The notes beneath the pieces were generated by a model. That model saw only the letters and a program-made list of their open reading frames with translations, searched no databases and was not told the DNA's origin. 64,000 bases of DNA. Origin: Chthoniobacter sp. (lineage in GTDB: Bacteria > Verrucomicrobiota > Verrucomicrobiia > Chthoniobacterales > Chthoniobacteraceae). Every line of letters starts with the position of its first letter. The first letter of the stretch is position 1. Below, in pieces: positions 19,001 to 27,290 of the stretch. The stretch lies in assembly GCA_021414005.1 (NCBI GenBank), contig JAIOPH010000001.1, positions 62,001 to 126,000 on the forward strand, in the 5' to 3' direction. The position numbers and the translations under genes are program-made.

Positions 19001-20112
19001 ACTTTTTCCACGACGGCTATCGGCGCAGGACCGGTGACCGCGGGCCGCAGGTGCAGCAGCTCGAAAAGGATGACCCCGAGCGCGTAGATGTCCGAGCGGG
19101 TGTCGAGCGTCTCGATCTCGCCTCGCGCCTGCTCGGGGCTCATGTAGGCGGGCGTGCCCATGATCGAGCCGGCCATGGTGCTGCCAAATTCGCCGGCATT
19201 GGTGCGTGCGGTGGCGACGGCACCCGGTCCGAATTCCTCCGCCCGCCTGCCGAGGATTTTGGCGAGGCCCCAATCCATGACCAGCACCTCGCCGAAGTCG
19301 CCGAGCATGATGTTCTCCGGCTTGAGGTCGCGATGGATCACCCCCTTGGCATGCGCAAAGGCGATGGCATCGCAGACTTTCTGGAAAATGGTGAGCAGCG
19401 CCGGGAGGGGGTATTTCTTCACCGTGGCCGCGGTGCCTGCGGCGAGGAGGTCCAGCACCTTTTTGAGGGTGATGCCGCGGACCATTTTCATCGTGTAGAA
19501 GAGCTGGTCCTGCTCATCGACGCCGAGTTCATGGACGGGGACGATGTTCGGATGCTCAAGCTGCGCGGTGACCTGGGCCTCCTCGATGAAGCGCACGACA
19601 TCCGTCTCGTCCGCGCTTTCGAGCATCACCTTCATGGCCACGGTGCGCTGGGTGGCGTTTTGCCGGGCGTCGAGGATCGCGCCCATGCCGCCCTGCGCGA
19701 CGATGCCGCCGATGGCGTAGCGCTTTTCCGCCAGCAACTCCGCGGGCAGATGGCGCGCGATCGCCGCCTGCGCCGGAGCGAGCGAGACGCCGGGTTCGGT
19801 CGGCGCACGCTGGCGGCGGACTTCCAGCGTGATGTCGGGGCCGAGGCGGATGCTTTGGTTGGGGAAAAGCCGGGTGGCTTCGACGACAGGCTGGTCGTTG
19901 ACAAAGGTGCCATTGCTGCTGCCCAGGTCTTCGAGCAGAAGATGGTCGTAATTGATCGTCAGCCTAGCGTGCTGCCGCGAAAGCAGCGGCGTCTCCGCGT
20001 GGAGTTCCACGCCCGCCTCGCGCCCGATGACGTATTCGCCTGGCGCGAGCGTGGCCCGGATCAGTTCCTCCCCCTCGCGGGTGAGGATAACCTCCGTCAT
20101 GGGAACGTGCAT
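16030..20112 (-). CDS. FHA domain-Ser/Thr protein kinase-WD40 membrane protein
   Basis: 1360 residues. FHA domain about 5-105 (GEYVIGREAG, LLSRQHARL, LEDLGSSNGTFVND). Protein kinase about 130-410, with a glycine loop IVAQGGMGAI, lysine in VAMKVM, catalytic HRDLKPEN with Asp262, DWG in place of DFG (MDWGLAK), and MGTPAYMSPEQARG. One transmembrane helix near 455-478 (ATASWLLITALGVWFVINL) is followed by a WD40-type propeller of about 550-1130 residues (AMAWHPTKPIIATGSEDHSV). A Pro-rich linker leads to a C-terminal jelly-roll-like domain ending WVVSEVKVKRL. The DWG form is common in planctomycete/verrucomicrobial kinases. A second ATG at 20100 is an equally good start. Located between two LRR paralogues. 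Confidence 0.92.
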   Translation of the reverse strand: MHVPMTEVILTREGEELIRATLAPGEYVIGREAGVELHAETPLLSRQHARLTINYDHLLLEDLGSSNGTFVNDQPVVEATRLFPNQSIRLGPDITLEVRRQRAPTEPGVSLAPAQAAIARHLPAELLAEKRYAIGGIVAQGGMGAILDARQNATQRTVAMKVMLESADETDVVRFIEEAQVTAQLEHPNIVPVHELGVDEQDQLFYTMKMVRGITLKKVLDLLAAGTAATVKKYPLPALLTIFQKVCDAIAFAHAKGVIHRDLKPENIMLGDFGEVLVMDWGLAKILGRRAEEFGPGAVATARTNAGEFGSTMAGSIMGTPAYMSPEQARGEIETLDTRSDIYALGVILFELLHLRPAVTGPAPIAVVEKVALGTVEWAGTLPKDRPVSGSLLAVCRKALAADAAARYASVEDLQRDLAAYQGGFATSAEQAGLAKQIVLLIRRHKGIFATATASWLLITALGVWFVINLRAKERRAFAGEQTALVEKEAARRSAAKASLSLAEASLREANGLAMQAALNDVPEDLRNPIWHYLLAQSDSSIARLKTGTEAIESVAADPTRPGEFAVADRNGKVTIMKVRKGERRLEFQAGFSAANGGNRYRIAFSPDGQHIALGRAGGRGGLVIHRAKDGTKEKEWDTPPTDRLEFGRNDALLRQGSGSLQVWNPLTDQLWWEEKVTGNIGVRGTFTPSGNEVVKYTSKGRLQLVKANDGSLIRELGGRMSGYDWFMAVRPDGKAVITWNETQITECVSLEDGRVLFALPDKKLRHNMGFSHDGSMLFTAALRDEGIQSIEVWNAQTGELLRSLLGGQGQITGLDLHPESHELLVVGADSRVWDTTGPTASWRWKSRPVGNIAFWGPEDWVFGFVGEPAQWGLFRLQLDRREPLWQPEINGFHVAETSADGSLAVLTRPGFSNDATLLRKSGTEVEKVITIKTNFWPYRLRPSPKGNRVAFMERVKNLDLEVYDAAGKETVKLDRADLKRISDLGWLGEQRLLGLLTLHAARGNPGSQENIVVWDADTGRVLQTTTHPTAMDALAVAPDGSRFAEAGTDKLVRIRDATRLAVQREFRAHDAPITAMAWHPTKPIIATGSEDHSVKVWNIETGRLLAEYHELLNPPETLTFSPTGRMLGAKTFSDDLVRIWQLAGDAPPPLPPLPPSPPSPPAKTPPVATAHKVPVVDGWEDLLAELTPAAVEQTSPGWRMENSALITPGNSFTVLPLPGNLTGTSFSVRVKLRELSKQRPFHIALPVADRMVGFAVDGFMENDGYTGVMLNGRDIKDVPDAVRGGQVKDSDQHDLEVTVRLDGANATITSTLDGRSVYAWTGAITALSQNKKWASPPGQLAIGTASGNWVVSEVKVKRL

Positions 20113-20271
20113 GGTTCGGACATAGCGGTTTGGCCGTCCCTAGGCAAGCTGCCGGGAGTGGCGAACGATTTCCTTGTCGCACTCCGGGTGAGTCGCGAGG
20201 ACGCGCACCCTTTCCACATGGCCGAGCCCGCCATCACCCTCCCCACGCCCCGCCGTGGTTTGCCGCTTGGC

Positions 20272-20300
20272 GGGTGGGGTGGGCGGGGGTAAAGGGGGGG
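20272..20300 (+). promoter_or_regulatory. G-run block (possible G-quadruplex) upstream of LRR gene 2
   Basis: The same succession of G runs (3, 4, 3, 5, then 7) as at 14093-14121, base for base, again ending one base before a GTG start codon (20302). Confidence 0.6.
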
Positions 20301-20301
20301 C

Positions 20302-21213
20302 GTGAATGACGTTGCGCCCTTGCCGCCGGAGGTTGCGCCCCGCCCGCGCTGGTGGCTGCGCGGGCTGCTCCTGCTCGCCCTCGCCGCCGCCGCCCGGGGC
20401 GGCTGGCGCGAATACGACCACCGCGCCGCCGTCCGCGAGGCGCAGGCCGCGGGCTTCTACGGGCACAGCGAGGACGCCATCCGGCGCGACAGCACTCTCG
20501 ATGTCGGCGAGGGCCGTGACCTCGCCCGCCTCCGCCCGCTCCTCCTCCGCCTCCGCCCGACGGTACTGAGCGCTCCCGCCTGCAAGGACACGAACCTCAA
20601 CGCCCTTCAGGGCCTCTCCATCCTGCGAAACCTCAGCCTCGTCGGCTGCACCTCCCTGCAAAACGTGGACGGCCTCAAGGGCCTATCCGGCCTGAAAGCG
20701 CTCAACCTCAGCGACTGCACCGCCCTGCAAAACGTGGACGGCCTCCAGGGCCTCTCCGGCCTGCAAACGCTCGACCTCCGCCGCTGCACCGCCCTGCAAA
20801 ACGCGGACGGCCTCAAGGGACTCTCCAGCCTGCAATGGCTCAACCTCAGCGAGTGCACCGCCTTGCAAAACGTGGACGGCTTCCAGGGCCTCTCCAGCCT
20901 GCAAATTCTCTACCTCCGCCGCTGCACCGCCCTGCAAAATGTGGACGGCCTCAAGGGGCTCTCCGGCCTGCAAGACCTCGACCTCCGAGGCTGCACCGCT
21001 CTGCAAAATGTGGACGCCCTCAGGGGCCTCTCCGACCTGAAATACCTCAACCTTGAAGGCTGCCCCGCCTTGCAAAACGTGGACGCCCTCAAGGGCCTCT
21101 CCGGCTTGCAAGGCCTGGACCTCAGCGGGTGCCCGAAGCTCCCGGCCACGGCGGTGGTGGAGCTGCGCGCCGCTTTGCCGAAGACCGAGATCGCTGCCGA
21201 CGCCGCGCCGTAG
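20302..21213 (+). CDS. Membrane-anchored leucine-rich-repeat protein, paralogue 2
   Basis: 303 residues from GTG at 20302. The N-terminus (VAPLPPEVAPRPRW), transmembrane helix (LRGLLLLALAAAARGGW) and EYDHRAAVREAQAAGF match paralogue 1. The following linker differs, then come about eight repeats of LQNVDGLKGLSGLQxLDLxxC and the same cap (LPATAVVELRAALPKTEI). It has two to three repeats fewer than its partner. The shared 5' and 3' flanks show the whole gene was duplicated, with the kinase gene now between the copies. Confidence 0.82.
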   Translation: MNDVAPLPPEVAPRPRWWLRGLLLLALAAAARGGWREYDHRAAVREAQAAGFYGHSEDAIRRDSTLDVGEGRDLARLRPLLLRLRPTVLSAPACKDTNLNALQGLSILRNLSLVGCTSLQNVDGLKGLSGLKALNLSDCTALQNVDGLQGLSGLQTLDLRRCTALQNADGLKGLSSLQWLNLSECTALQNVDGFQGLSSLQILYLRRCTALQNVDGLKGLSGLQDLDLRGCTALQNVDALRGLSDLKYLNLEGCPALQNVDALKGLSGLQGLDLSGCPKLPATAVVELRAALPKTEIAADAAP

Positions 21214-21472
21214 CTCCGTGGCGGGCTGCGGCGGTGGGGAAAGGCGGGCGCCTCCGCTGCATCTTCCTCCCGTCCGGGGGAGGGCGAAGTTTGGGATTGC
21301 CAGGCGGCGGGGGCGGTGGTGGAGCGGGTGCGTTCCCCCATGAACTTCTCGATCACTACGGCGGCGGCGCGATTTGATCTGGGGTGCTGCGTGCCGGGGT
21401 TCGGCGGCGGGGAGGCGGGCAAAGGGGAAGGTTTGGACGGTCTGGGACGCTTTTTGATGGATAAATGCTATC

Positions 21473-21757
21473 CGTGCGACCGCTCGCCCAGCCGGTGCAG
21501 CCACTCGCCCATCCCGTGCGACCACTCGCCCAGCCCGTGCGGCCACTCGCCCAGCCCGTGCGGCCACTCGCCCAGCCGGTGCGGCCACTCCCCCAGCCGG
21601 CGCGACCGCTCGCCCAGCCCGTGCGACCGCTCGCCCAGCCGGTGCGGCCACTCCCCCAGCCCGCGCGGCCACTCGCCCAGCCGGTGCGACCACTCGCTCA
21701 GCCCGTGCGACCGCTCGCCCAGCCCGTGCGACCACTCGCCCAGCCCGCGCGGCCTTT
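21473..21757. repeat. 21-bp minisatellite, about 13 copies
   Basis: Head-to-tail units of gtgcgaccgctcgcccagcc plus one base, with scattered substitutions (gcc/acc, ccc/cgg). The unit is a multiple of three and stop-free, so several frames remain open across it. One reads VRPLAQP repeats from an ATG at 21465; the opposite strand reads GRVVARA-type repeats. No ribosome-binding site or homology supports translation. The surrounding 21214-21472 stretch shows only the LRR 3' flank. Confidence 0.9.
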
Positions 21758-21881
21758 TCCCTCACTCGCCCACTCCTTTCCGCGACGCAGTAAGACGATT
21801 CCCGCGGTCTTGGCCGCAACCATTCCGGCGAGAACGCCAACGGCGTTCCATCGGCCAGCCCAGGGTTGCGAGCTCTGTTAC

Positions 21882-22018
21882 CCCTCGTTCCTAAGCTCCG
21901 TTTGGGAGCGCACTTGGGAGCGAAACTCTGTTTCGCAGGCGGGGTGCTCTGCAGGCGGGCGCGCGCACCGGCTCCGGAACCCTGACGACACCCCTCCCGC
22001 GCGAAACAGAGTTTCCGC
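21882..22018. repeat. REP-like hairpins in the LRR-GGT intergenic region
   Basis: An imperfect hairpin cgttcctaagctccgtttgg continuing gagcg (21885-21910) is followed by a perfect one, gcgaaac-tct-gtttcgc (21920-21936). Its inverted near-copy gcgaaacagagtttccgc lies at 22001-22018. This resembles the 'GTTCCCAAGCTC...GCTTGGGAACG' family of intergenic repeats. Nothing else was found between 21758 and 22090. Confidence 0.6.
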
Positions 22019-22090
22019 AGGGTCGTGCTCAAACGTGTTCGGGCACGAGAGCTCAAACCGTGGCCGGGCGCAGCGACCGGCTAACGCCGA

Positions 22091-23788
22091 TCAAGATGCC
22101 GCCGCGTGTCGGCCAGCGCGTGGGTCGCCGGCGGCGTGAAACTCTCCGGACTCATCCCTTTGCAACACGCACGGGTTCCAGAGCGCGCCGTCGGAAACGC
22201 GCACTTTGTGTCCCCTCTCCTTTAGCGCGGCCACCGTCGCGTCGCCCACGCCGGCATTGATCAGCAGGCTGCCCAGCGCCGGCGCGGTCTGGCCGAATGA
22301 ACCGATGTGGTGATCGGTGCCGAATCGCGGTGCCGTGACCGACTCCGCGGCGGCGAGCCCGTGGTCCACGCAATTCATCACCAACTGCAGCGCCGCCTGA
22401 TCCTGCCCATCACCCCCCGCCACGCTGATGGCCAGCACCGGCCGACCGGCCTTCAGCACCAACGTCGGCGACAGCGTAATCCGCGGGCGTTTGCCGGGCA
22501 GGATGCGATTGGGGCTGTGCGGCCAGATGTTGAAACTTTGCAGGCGCGAGTTGAGCCAGACGCCCGTCGGCCCAGCCAGCACGCCGCCCCAGCCGCTCGG
22601 CGTGGCCGCGACGAAATTGCCCGCGGCATCCGCGGCGAGGCAGGTCGTCGTGTCGTGGTTGGGTCCGGGAGGGCCGAAACGCGGATCGTCCGAAGCCAGC
22701 AGCGGTTTGCCGCCGAGCGGATCGCCGGGCCGAAGCTCCCGCGACGCCTGTGCCATGTTGATCAGCTTCCGCCGCATCGCCGCGTATTCACGCGCCAGCA
22801 GCGCGTCCATCGGCACTTTTTCAAACAGCGGGTCCGCGTAAAAAACATCGCGGTCCGCCAGCGCGAGCTTCAGCGCCTCGACTGCGGCATGCACCACGTC
22901 CGGCGAGTTGCGGCCCATCGCCTTGATGTCGAATGCCTCGATGATCCCCAGCGCCTCCAGCAGATACGGTCCCTGCGTCCACGGCCCGCACTTACAAACG
23001 GTGAAGCCACGATACTCCGCCAGCACGGGCTCCTCGATCCGCGTCACATGCGCCGCCAGATCCTCCGCTCGGATCAGCCCGCCATTGGCCTGCGACCACT
23101 TGTCCAGCGCCGCCGCCACCGGACCACGGTAGAAACAATCCGCCACCGCACGCAGCCCCGCCTGCCGGTCGCCCGCCGCTTTTTCCGCGGCGATCAGTTG
23201 CGTCATCGTCGCCGCCAGATCCGCTTGCCACGCCGGCTTGCCCGAACCCAGCAACTCCATCGCCGGCCCCGCAACCGCAGCGAAGTCGAGCGTTCCGTGG
23301 CGGCTCAGCAGCGTGACAATGGCGTCCAGCGCCGCCGGCACCGCTGCCGACTCCGGCCCGCTGCGCGGTATGCCTTTTTTGAAATGCTCCAGCGTGGCGA
23401 GCTTCGGCGCCGTGCCCATGCCGGCGATGACCTCCACCTTCCCCGTCGCGCCATCGTGGTAAATCATCGGCACCTCGCCGCCGAAGCAGAAGAGCGACGA
23501 GTCGGTGACGCACAACGCCAGCAGCATCGTCGCCGCCGCATCCGCGGCATTCCCTCCGCGCGCGATGACCCCATTCGCCGCGCTCACCGCCGCCACGCCA
23601 CCGCCAGCCACCGCACCGCGCCTCCCACTCGCCTTCCATCCCGCAGCACCCGCCCGCTTCTCCTCCACTCCCGCCGCCGATCCCGCACCCGCCAGTAGCG
23701 CGGCACCCAGCACCGCTCCGACTTCGAGAAATTCCCGGCGTCCGAGGAGTCGCGACTCAGCCACATCAGAATCAGGAATTTTTTTCAT
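22091..23788 (-). CDS. Gamma-glutamyltransferase-family Ntn hydrolase with Tat-type signal
   Basis: 565 residues from ATG 23788 (another ATG at 23797 adds MTG). The N-terminus has a twin-arginine motif, GRREFLEVGAVLGAALLAG. The GGT fold is indicated by GGNAADAAATMLLALCV, the family segment SLFCFGGEVPMIYHDG, and the autoprocessing site NHDTTTCLAADAAGN, in which Thr380 would be the new N-terminal nucleophile. The oxyanion-loop region is represented by SPTLVLKAGRPVLAISVAGG. By family it cleaves or transfers gamma-glutamyl groups after export. The residue after the nucleophile pair is Thr rather than the usual His, so substrate may differ from glutathione. Confidence 0.85.
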   Translation of the reverse strand: MKKIPDSDVAESRLLGRREFLEVGAVLGAALLAGAGSAAGVEEKRAGAAGWKASGRRGAVAGGGVAAVSAANGVIARGGNAADAAATMLLALCVTDSSLFCFGGEVPMIYHDGATGKVEVIAGMGTAPKLATLEHFKKGIPRSGPESAAVPAALDAIVTLLSRHGTLDFAAVAGPAMELLGSGKPAWQADLAATMTQLIAAEKAAGDRQAGLRAVADCFYRGPVAAALDKWSQANGGLIRAEDLAAHVTRIEEPVLAEYRGFTVCKCGPWTQGPYLLEALGIIEAFDIKAMGRNSPDVVHAAVEALKLALADRDVFYADPLFEKVPMDALLAREYAAMRRKLINMAQASRELRPGDPLGGKPLLASDDPRFGPPGPNHDTTTCLAADAAGNFVAATPSGWGGVLAGPTGVWLNSRLQSFNIWPHSPNRILPGKRPRITLSPTLVLKAGRPVLAISVAGGDGQDQAALQLVMNCVDHGLAAAESVTAPRFGTDHHIGSFGQTAPALGSLLINAGVGDATVAALKERGHKVRVSDGALWNPCVLQRDESGEFHAAGDPRAGRHAAAS

Positions 23789-24001
23789 GCCGGTCATCGA
23801 ACCACATTCTTTCCACCGCGCGAGCAGTATGCGGTGAAACCGCTTCAACCGACCGACGGCAGCCGCCTCGTCCTCGACCGCGATTGAGGCCACGGAGCGA
23901 GCTGAGCCAGAAAAGAACCGCTGCCGAAAAGATGCTTGGCAGAGCAGAGCGGACGGCCATGCTCGCGAGCAACGAAACGAGCGCATATCACGCTGAAGAT
24001 C

Positions 24002-25732
24002 ATGAGCACAACGGCACTGCCATCCCGCACCACGATCTGCCGGGGCCTGCGCAAAGTCGTTTTGGCGGCGAACCTTGCTGCCGGTTTGGCCACCACAGCC
24101 CCGAGCGAGGAACCTTCGTTTTTTGGACAGGGAGGAGACAGTCAGGAGCGGCTTGTGAACCGGCGCGCGGCCCGGCTGGCGCTGGTGGAGAAACCGGCGG
24201 CACCGCCGACGGTGGAGGGGACGGTTTTCAATGACCTCGACCGTTTCATCGTGGCTCGCTGGCAGGAGATGAAGCTGCCGCCCGGCGCGGCGGAGCCCGT
24301 GCTGTGCGATGACTCCACTTTTCTCCGGCGCGTTTATCTCGACGTGATCGGCGTCTCCCCGACGCTCGCCGAAGCGCGGCGCTTTCTTGACGATACGCAG
24401 CCGGGCAAACGCGCCCGGCTCGTGGATGAACTGCTCGCGCGCTCCACCGATTACGCGGCGCATTGGACGCCGTTCTGGCTCGATGCGCTGGCCAGCAATG
24501 TCGCGCCGACCTTCGGCGGTGTGGTCAGCCGGGGCGATCATCTGCCGTGGGTCCACGCGAGCTTTGCGCAGAACAAACCTTACGATGTTTTCGTGGCCGA
24601 GTTGCTCGACCCGACGATGCCGGGTTTCAAAAAGCCGGGGCATGTGGACATCCTCGGCGTGCGCTACAAGGTCAGCTTTCTGCGCGATGCGGAGCACAAC
24701 GAAGTGCTGCAAACGGCTGCCGATGTCGGGCAGGTTTTTCTCGGCACGGGGATGAAGTGCGCGAGCTGCCACAATCATTTTGAAAACGACGAATGGCCGC
24801 AGAAGCGCTTCCTCTCGTTCGCGGGCCTGTTCAACGGCAAGGATCTCGAAAAAATCCGGTGCGAGAAGCGGTCGGGCATTTTCGTGCCCGCGGCGTCGCC
24901 GTTTGAGCAGCCGGGCGTTCCCACCACTCCCCCGTCCGATGTTAATGGCCGGCTGCATATTGCCGCGCTGCTGCTGACTGATCCGGCGAATCCGCGCTTC
25001 GCGAAAACCTTCGTGAACCGTCTTTGGAAGCGCCTTCTCGGGCTGGGGCTGTTTGAACCGGCCGATGATTTCCGACTCGATACCCCGGCCAGTCACCCCG
25101 CGCTGCTCGACTGGCTCGCGTACGATTTCATGAAGCACGGCTACGATGTGCAATGGACCATGCGCCTCATCCTCAACAGCCGGACCTATCAGCTCCGCCA
25201 CGATGCCGCCGTCGAGGATCAGCCGGATGCGCTGCACCCGCGCGCGGCGGCGCGCTTCTTTCGCTCGCCGACTCAGCGGAGGCTCGCGGCGGAGCAGTTG
25301 CTCGACAGCATCGCGGTGGTGACGAGGCAGAAGCTGGAAGACCGGCAGCGGCTCTACCGCACCCACGAGGGCGTGCCCGACCCGCTCAATCACGCGCTGG
25401 GTCGGCCGGATATTCGTTCGGAGGTGAGCACGGCGCGGGCGGGCGAAGTGGCGGTCGTGCAAGCGCTGGAGCTGCTCAACGGCGCGCGCTACAACGCGCT
25501 GCTCAACCCGGATGTCCTGCTCGCCACGCTCGGCCAGACACCCGAGCCGGGGCAAATCGTGGAGTTGCTCTATCTCGCCGCTCTGCAGCGCAAGCCGACG
25601 GAACACGAATTCGATCTGGGCCGCACCTTTCTCCGCGACTCGACGGCGGACGGAAAAGTGCCCCTGCGTGAGGCCGTGACCGACATGCTCTGGGCTATCG
25701 TCACCAGCCCGGCTTTTCAATACGTGAACTGA
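24002..25732 (+). CDS. Secreted DUF1549-DUF1553 protein lacking PSCyt1
   Basis: 576 residues from the ATG at 24002; an earlier in-frame ATG at 23936 is less likely because the following segment looks like a signal peptide (LRKVVLAANLAAGLATTAPS). DUF1549 begins around 70 (VFNDLDRFIVARWQEM, LRRVYLDVIGVSPT) and contains one CxxCH, CASCHNHF, at 253-257. DUF1553 covers about 310-560 (FAKTFVNRLWKRLLGLGL, RRLAAEQLLDSIAVV). Unlike the other two family members here it has no PSCyt1 domain. The DUF1501 gene starts 9 bp after its stop. Confidence 0.88.
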   Translation: MSTTALPSRTTICRGLRKVVLAANLAAGLATTAPSEEPSFFGQGGDSQERLVNRRAARLALVEKPAAPPTVEGTVFNDLDRFIVARWQEMKLPPGAAEPVLCDDSTFLRRVYLDVIGVSPTLAEARRFLDDTQPGKRARLVDELLARSTDYAAHWTPFWLDALASNVAPTFGGVVSRGDHLPWVHASFAQNKPYDVFVAELLDPTMPGFKKPGHVDILGVRYKVSFLRDAEHNEVLQTAADVGQVFLGTGMKCASCHNHFENDEWPQKRFLSFAGLFNGKDLEKIRCEKRSGIFVPAASPFEQPGVPTTPPSDVNGRLHIAALLLTDPANPRFAKTFVNRLWKRLLGLGLFEPADDFRLDTPASHPALLDWLAYDFMKHGYDVQWTMRLILNSRTYQLRHDAAVEDQPDALHPRAAARFFRSPTQRRLAAEQLLDSIAVVTRQKLEDRQRLYRTHEGVPDPLNHALGRPDIRSEVSTARAGEVAVVQALELLNGARYNALLNPDVLLATLGQTPEPGQIVELLYLAALQRKPTEHEFDLGRTFLRDSTADGKVPLREAVTDMLWAIVTSPAFQYVN

Positions 25733-25741
25733 ATTGGGACA

Positions 25742-27232
25742 ATGAAGGCCTCCTCTTTCACTCGCAGGGAGTTTCTACAAAGCGGTGCCAAGCTCGCGGC
25801 GGGGCTGGCGCTGGGCAGCCGTTTGGCGTTTGCGGCGGATGGCGCAAAGATTTTCAAAGGCCGCGCCGATGCGGTGATCATGATCTATCTGCCCGGCGGC
25901 GTGGCGCAGCAGGACACGTGGGACCCGAAGGCCCACACGCCATTCACGCCCGGCATGAAGGGTAGCGATTTGCTTTCCACCTGCCGCACCATCTGCACGG
26001 CCGCCGATCCCATCTCGCTGGGCGAAGGGATGGAGCAGATCGCCAACTTCATGGATCACGCCGCGCTCATCCGCTCGCTGCAGACGAGCGCGCGGTTTGG
26101 GGCGTCGCATGTGAAGGCGCAGTTTTACGCCATGACCGGCTACCTCGAACCGGTGGGTCTGAAGCCGCCGAGCATCGGGTCCGTCGTGGCACGGTCGCTC
26201 GGGCCGCGCGATCCGAATGTGCCGCCGTACATTTACATCGGTGCCGACGCCAATCCCGGCAGCAACGTGGACAAACAGAAAGCCGCCGAATTCACCGGCC
26301 CCGGGTTCTACGGCAGCGCCTACGCGCCATTCCGCGTGACCGATCCTGCGCAGGGTCTCGAAACTCTCAGCGCGCTCGCCACCGTGGGGCGCGAACGGCT
26401 CGACCGCCGCCTCGCGTATCTCTCCGAACTTTCCCGCTCCGCCGGGCAGGATGACGCCACCGCGCATTACCTCAAAGTGATCGCCGACGCCCGCCGGATG
26501 ATGGATTCGCCGGTGAAAAAGGCCTTCGCTTTCGCCCAGGAGGAGTCTGCGGAAACGCTGAAGGCCTACGAGCCGCGTGTGGCCAGCGCCGCGTTGCGCG
26601 ACAAAAGCTACGACTACTACACGCGCTTCGGCCACGGTCTGCTGCTCGCCCGGCGTCTCGTGGAAAGCGGAGCACGTTTCGTCCAGGTCGAGCTGCAATA
26701 TGGACCATTCAAGGGCTTCGACATGCACGAGGACGGCGCGGCCCGGATGGTGGAGATGAAAAAGCAGATCGACGGTCCCATTGCCCAGCTTCTCCGCGAC
26801 CTGAAACAGCGCGGCCTGCTCGAACGCACGCTCGTCGTCATCGAGTCCGAGTTTGGCCGCACCATCGCCACCGACCCCGACCGGCAGATCGACGGCAAGG
26901 CGGGCACCGAAGTCATCGGCTCCACCGAGGAGCACGACGGCACCAGGCTCGTGATCGCCAACGAAAAGCAGTACGGCCTGCACGGACACTTCAGCACCAA
27001 CCACACGGTGGCCTTGTTTGGCGGAGCCATCCGCGGCGGCACCGTCTTTGGCAAAACCGCCGACCGCCACCCCATGCTGCCCGTGGAAAATCCCGTCGGT
27101 CTGCCCGACATCCACGCCACCATCTACCAGGCGCTCGGCATCCCCGCCGACCACAGCTTTGTCACCGAGGATCGACCGTTCTACGTCACCAAAGACGGGA
27201 AAGGCAAGGCGATCCAGACCGTTCTGGCGTAG
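25742..27232 (+). CDS. Tat-exported DUF1501 protein
   Basis: 496 residues. Twin-arginine signal FTRREFLQSGAKLAAGLALG. DUF1501 core: DAVIMIYLPGGVAQQDTWDP, GLLLARRLVESGARFVQVEL, VVIESEFGRTI and GGAIRGGTVFGKTADRHPM. The family is distantly related to sulfatase/alkaline phosphatase folds, but no catalytic assignment is possible from the sequence. Operonic with the DUF1549 gene upstream. Confidence 0.9.
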   Translation: MKASSFTRREFLQSGAKLAAGLALGSRLAFAADGAKIFKGRADAVIMIYLPGGVAQQDTWDPKAHTPFTPGMKGSDLLSTCRTICTAADPISLGEGMEQIANFMDHAALIRSLQTSARFGASHVKAQFYAMTGYLEPVGLKPPSIGSVVARSLGPRDPNVPPYIYIGADANPGSNVDKQKAAEFTGPGFYGSAYAPFRVTDPAQGLETLSALATVGRERLDRRLAYLSELSRSAGQDDATAHYLKVIADARRMMDSPVKKAFAFAQEESAETLKAYEPRVASAALRDKSYDYYTRFGHGLLLARRLVESGARFVQVELQYGPFKGFDMHEDGAARMVEMKKQIDGPIAQLLRDLKQRGLLERTLVVIESEFGRTIATDPDRQIDGKAGTEVIGSTEEHDGTRLVIANEKQYGLHGHFSTNHTVALFGGAIRGGTVFGKTADRHPMLPVENPVGLPDIHATIYQALGIPADHSFVTEDRPFYVTKDGKGKAIQTVLA

Positions 27233-27290
27233 GCGTCCGGCGCCGCCTTATTACGCCTCGCGCCGTGAATGGTGCGGTCAGGTGGCGGCG

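Noticed and set aside
17794..20292. Open frame of 832 codons on the plus strand opposite the FHA-kinase gene
   Set aside because: Shadow frame; the kinase, FHA and WD40 motifs are on the minus strand.
21473..21757. CRISPR array
   Set aside because: Units are 21 bp head to tail with no unique spacers and no cas genes nearby.
21465..22139. Pro-rich repeat protein (VRPLAQP) of 224 codons
   Set aside because: Depends entirely on the minisatellite, has no ribosome-binding site, loses pattern after the repeat and overlaps the 3' end of the GGT gene.
23798..25720. N-terminal 640-codon extension of the gamma-glutamyltransferase frame
   Set aside because: It runs antisense through the DUF1549 gene and has no homology; the Tat signal at 23788 marks the real start.
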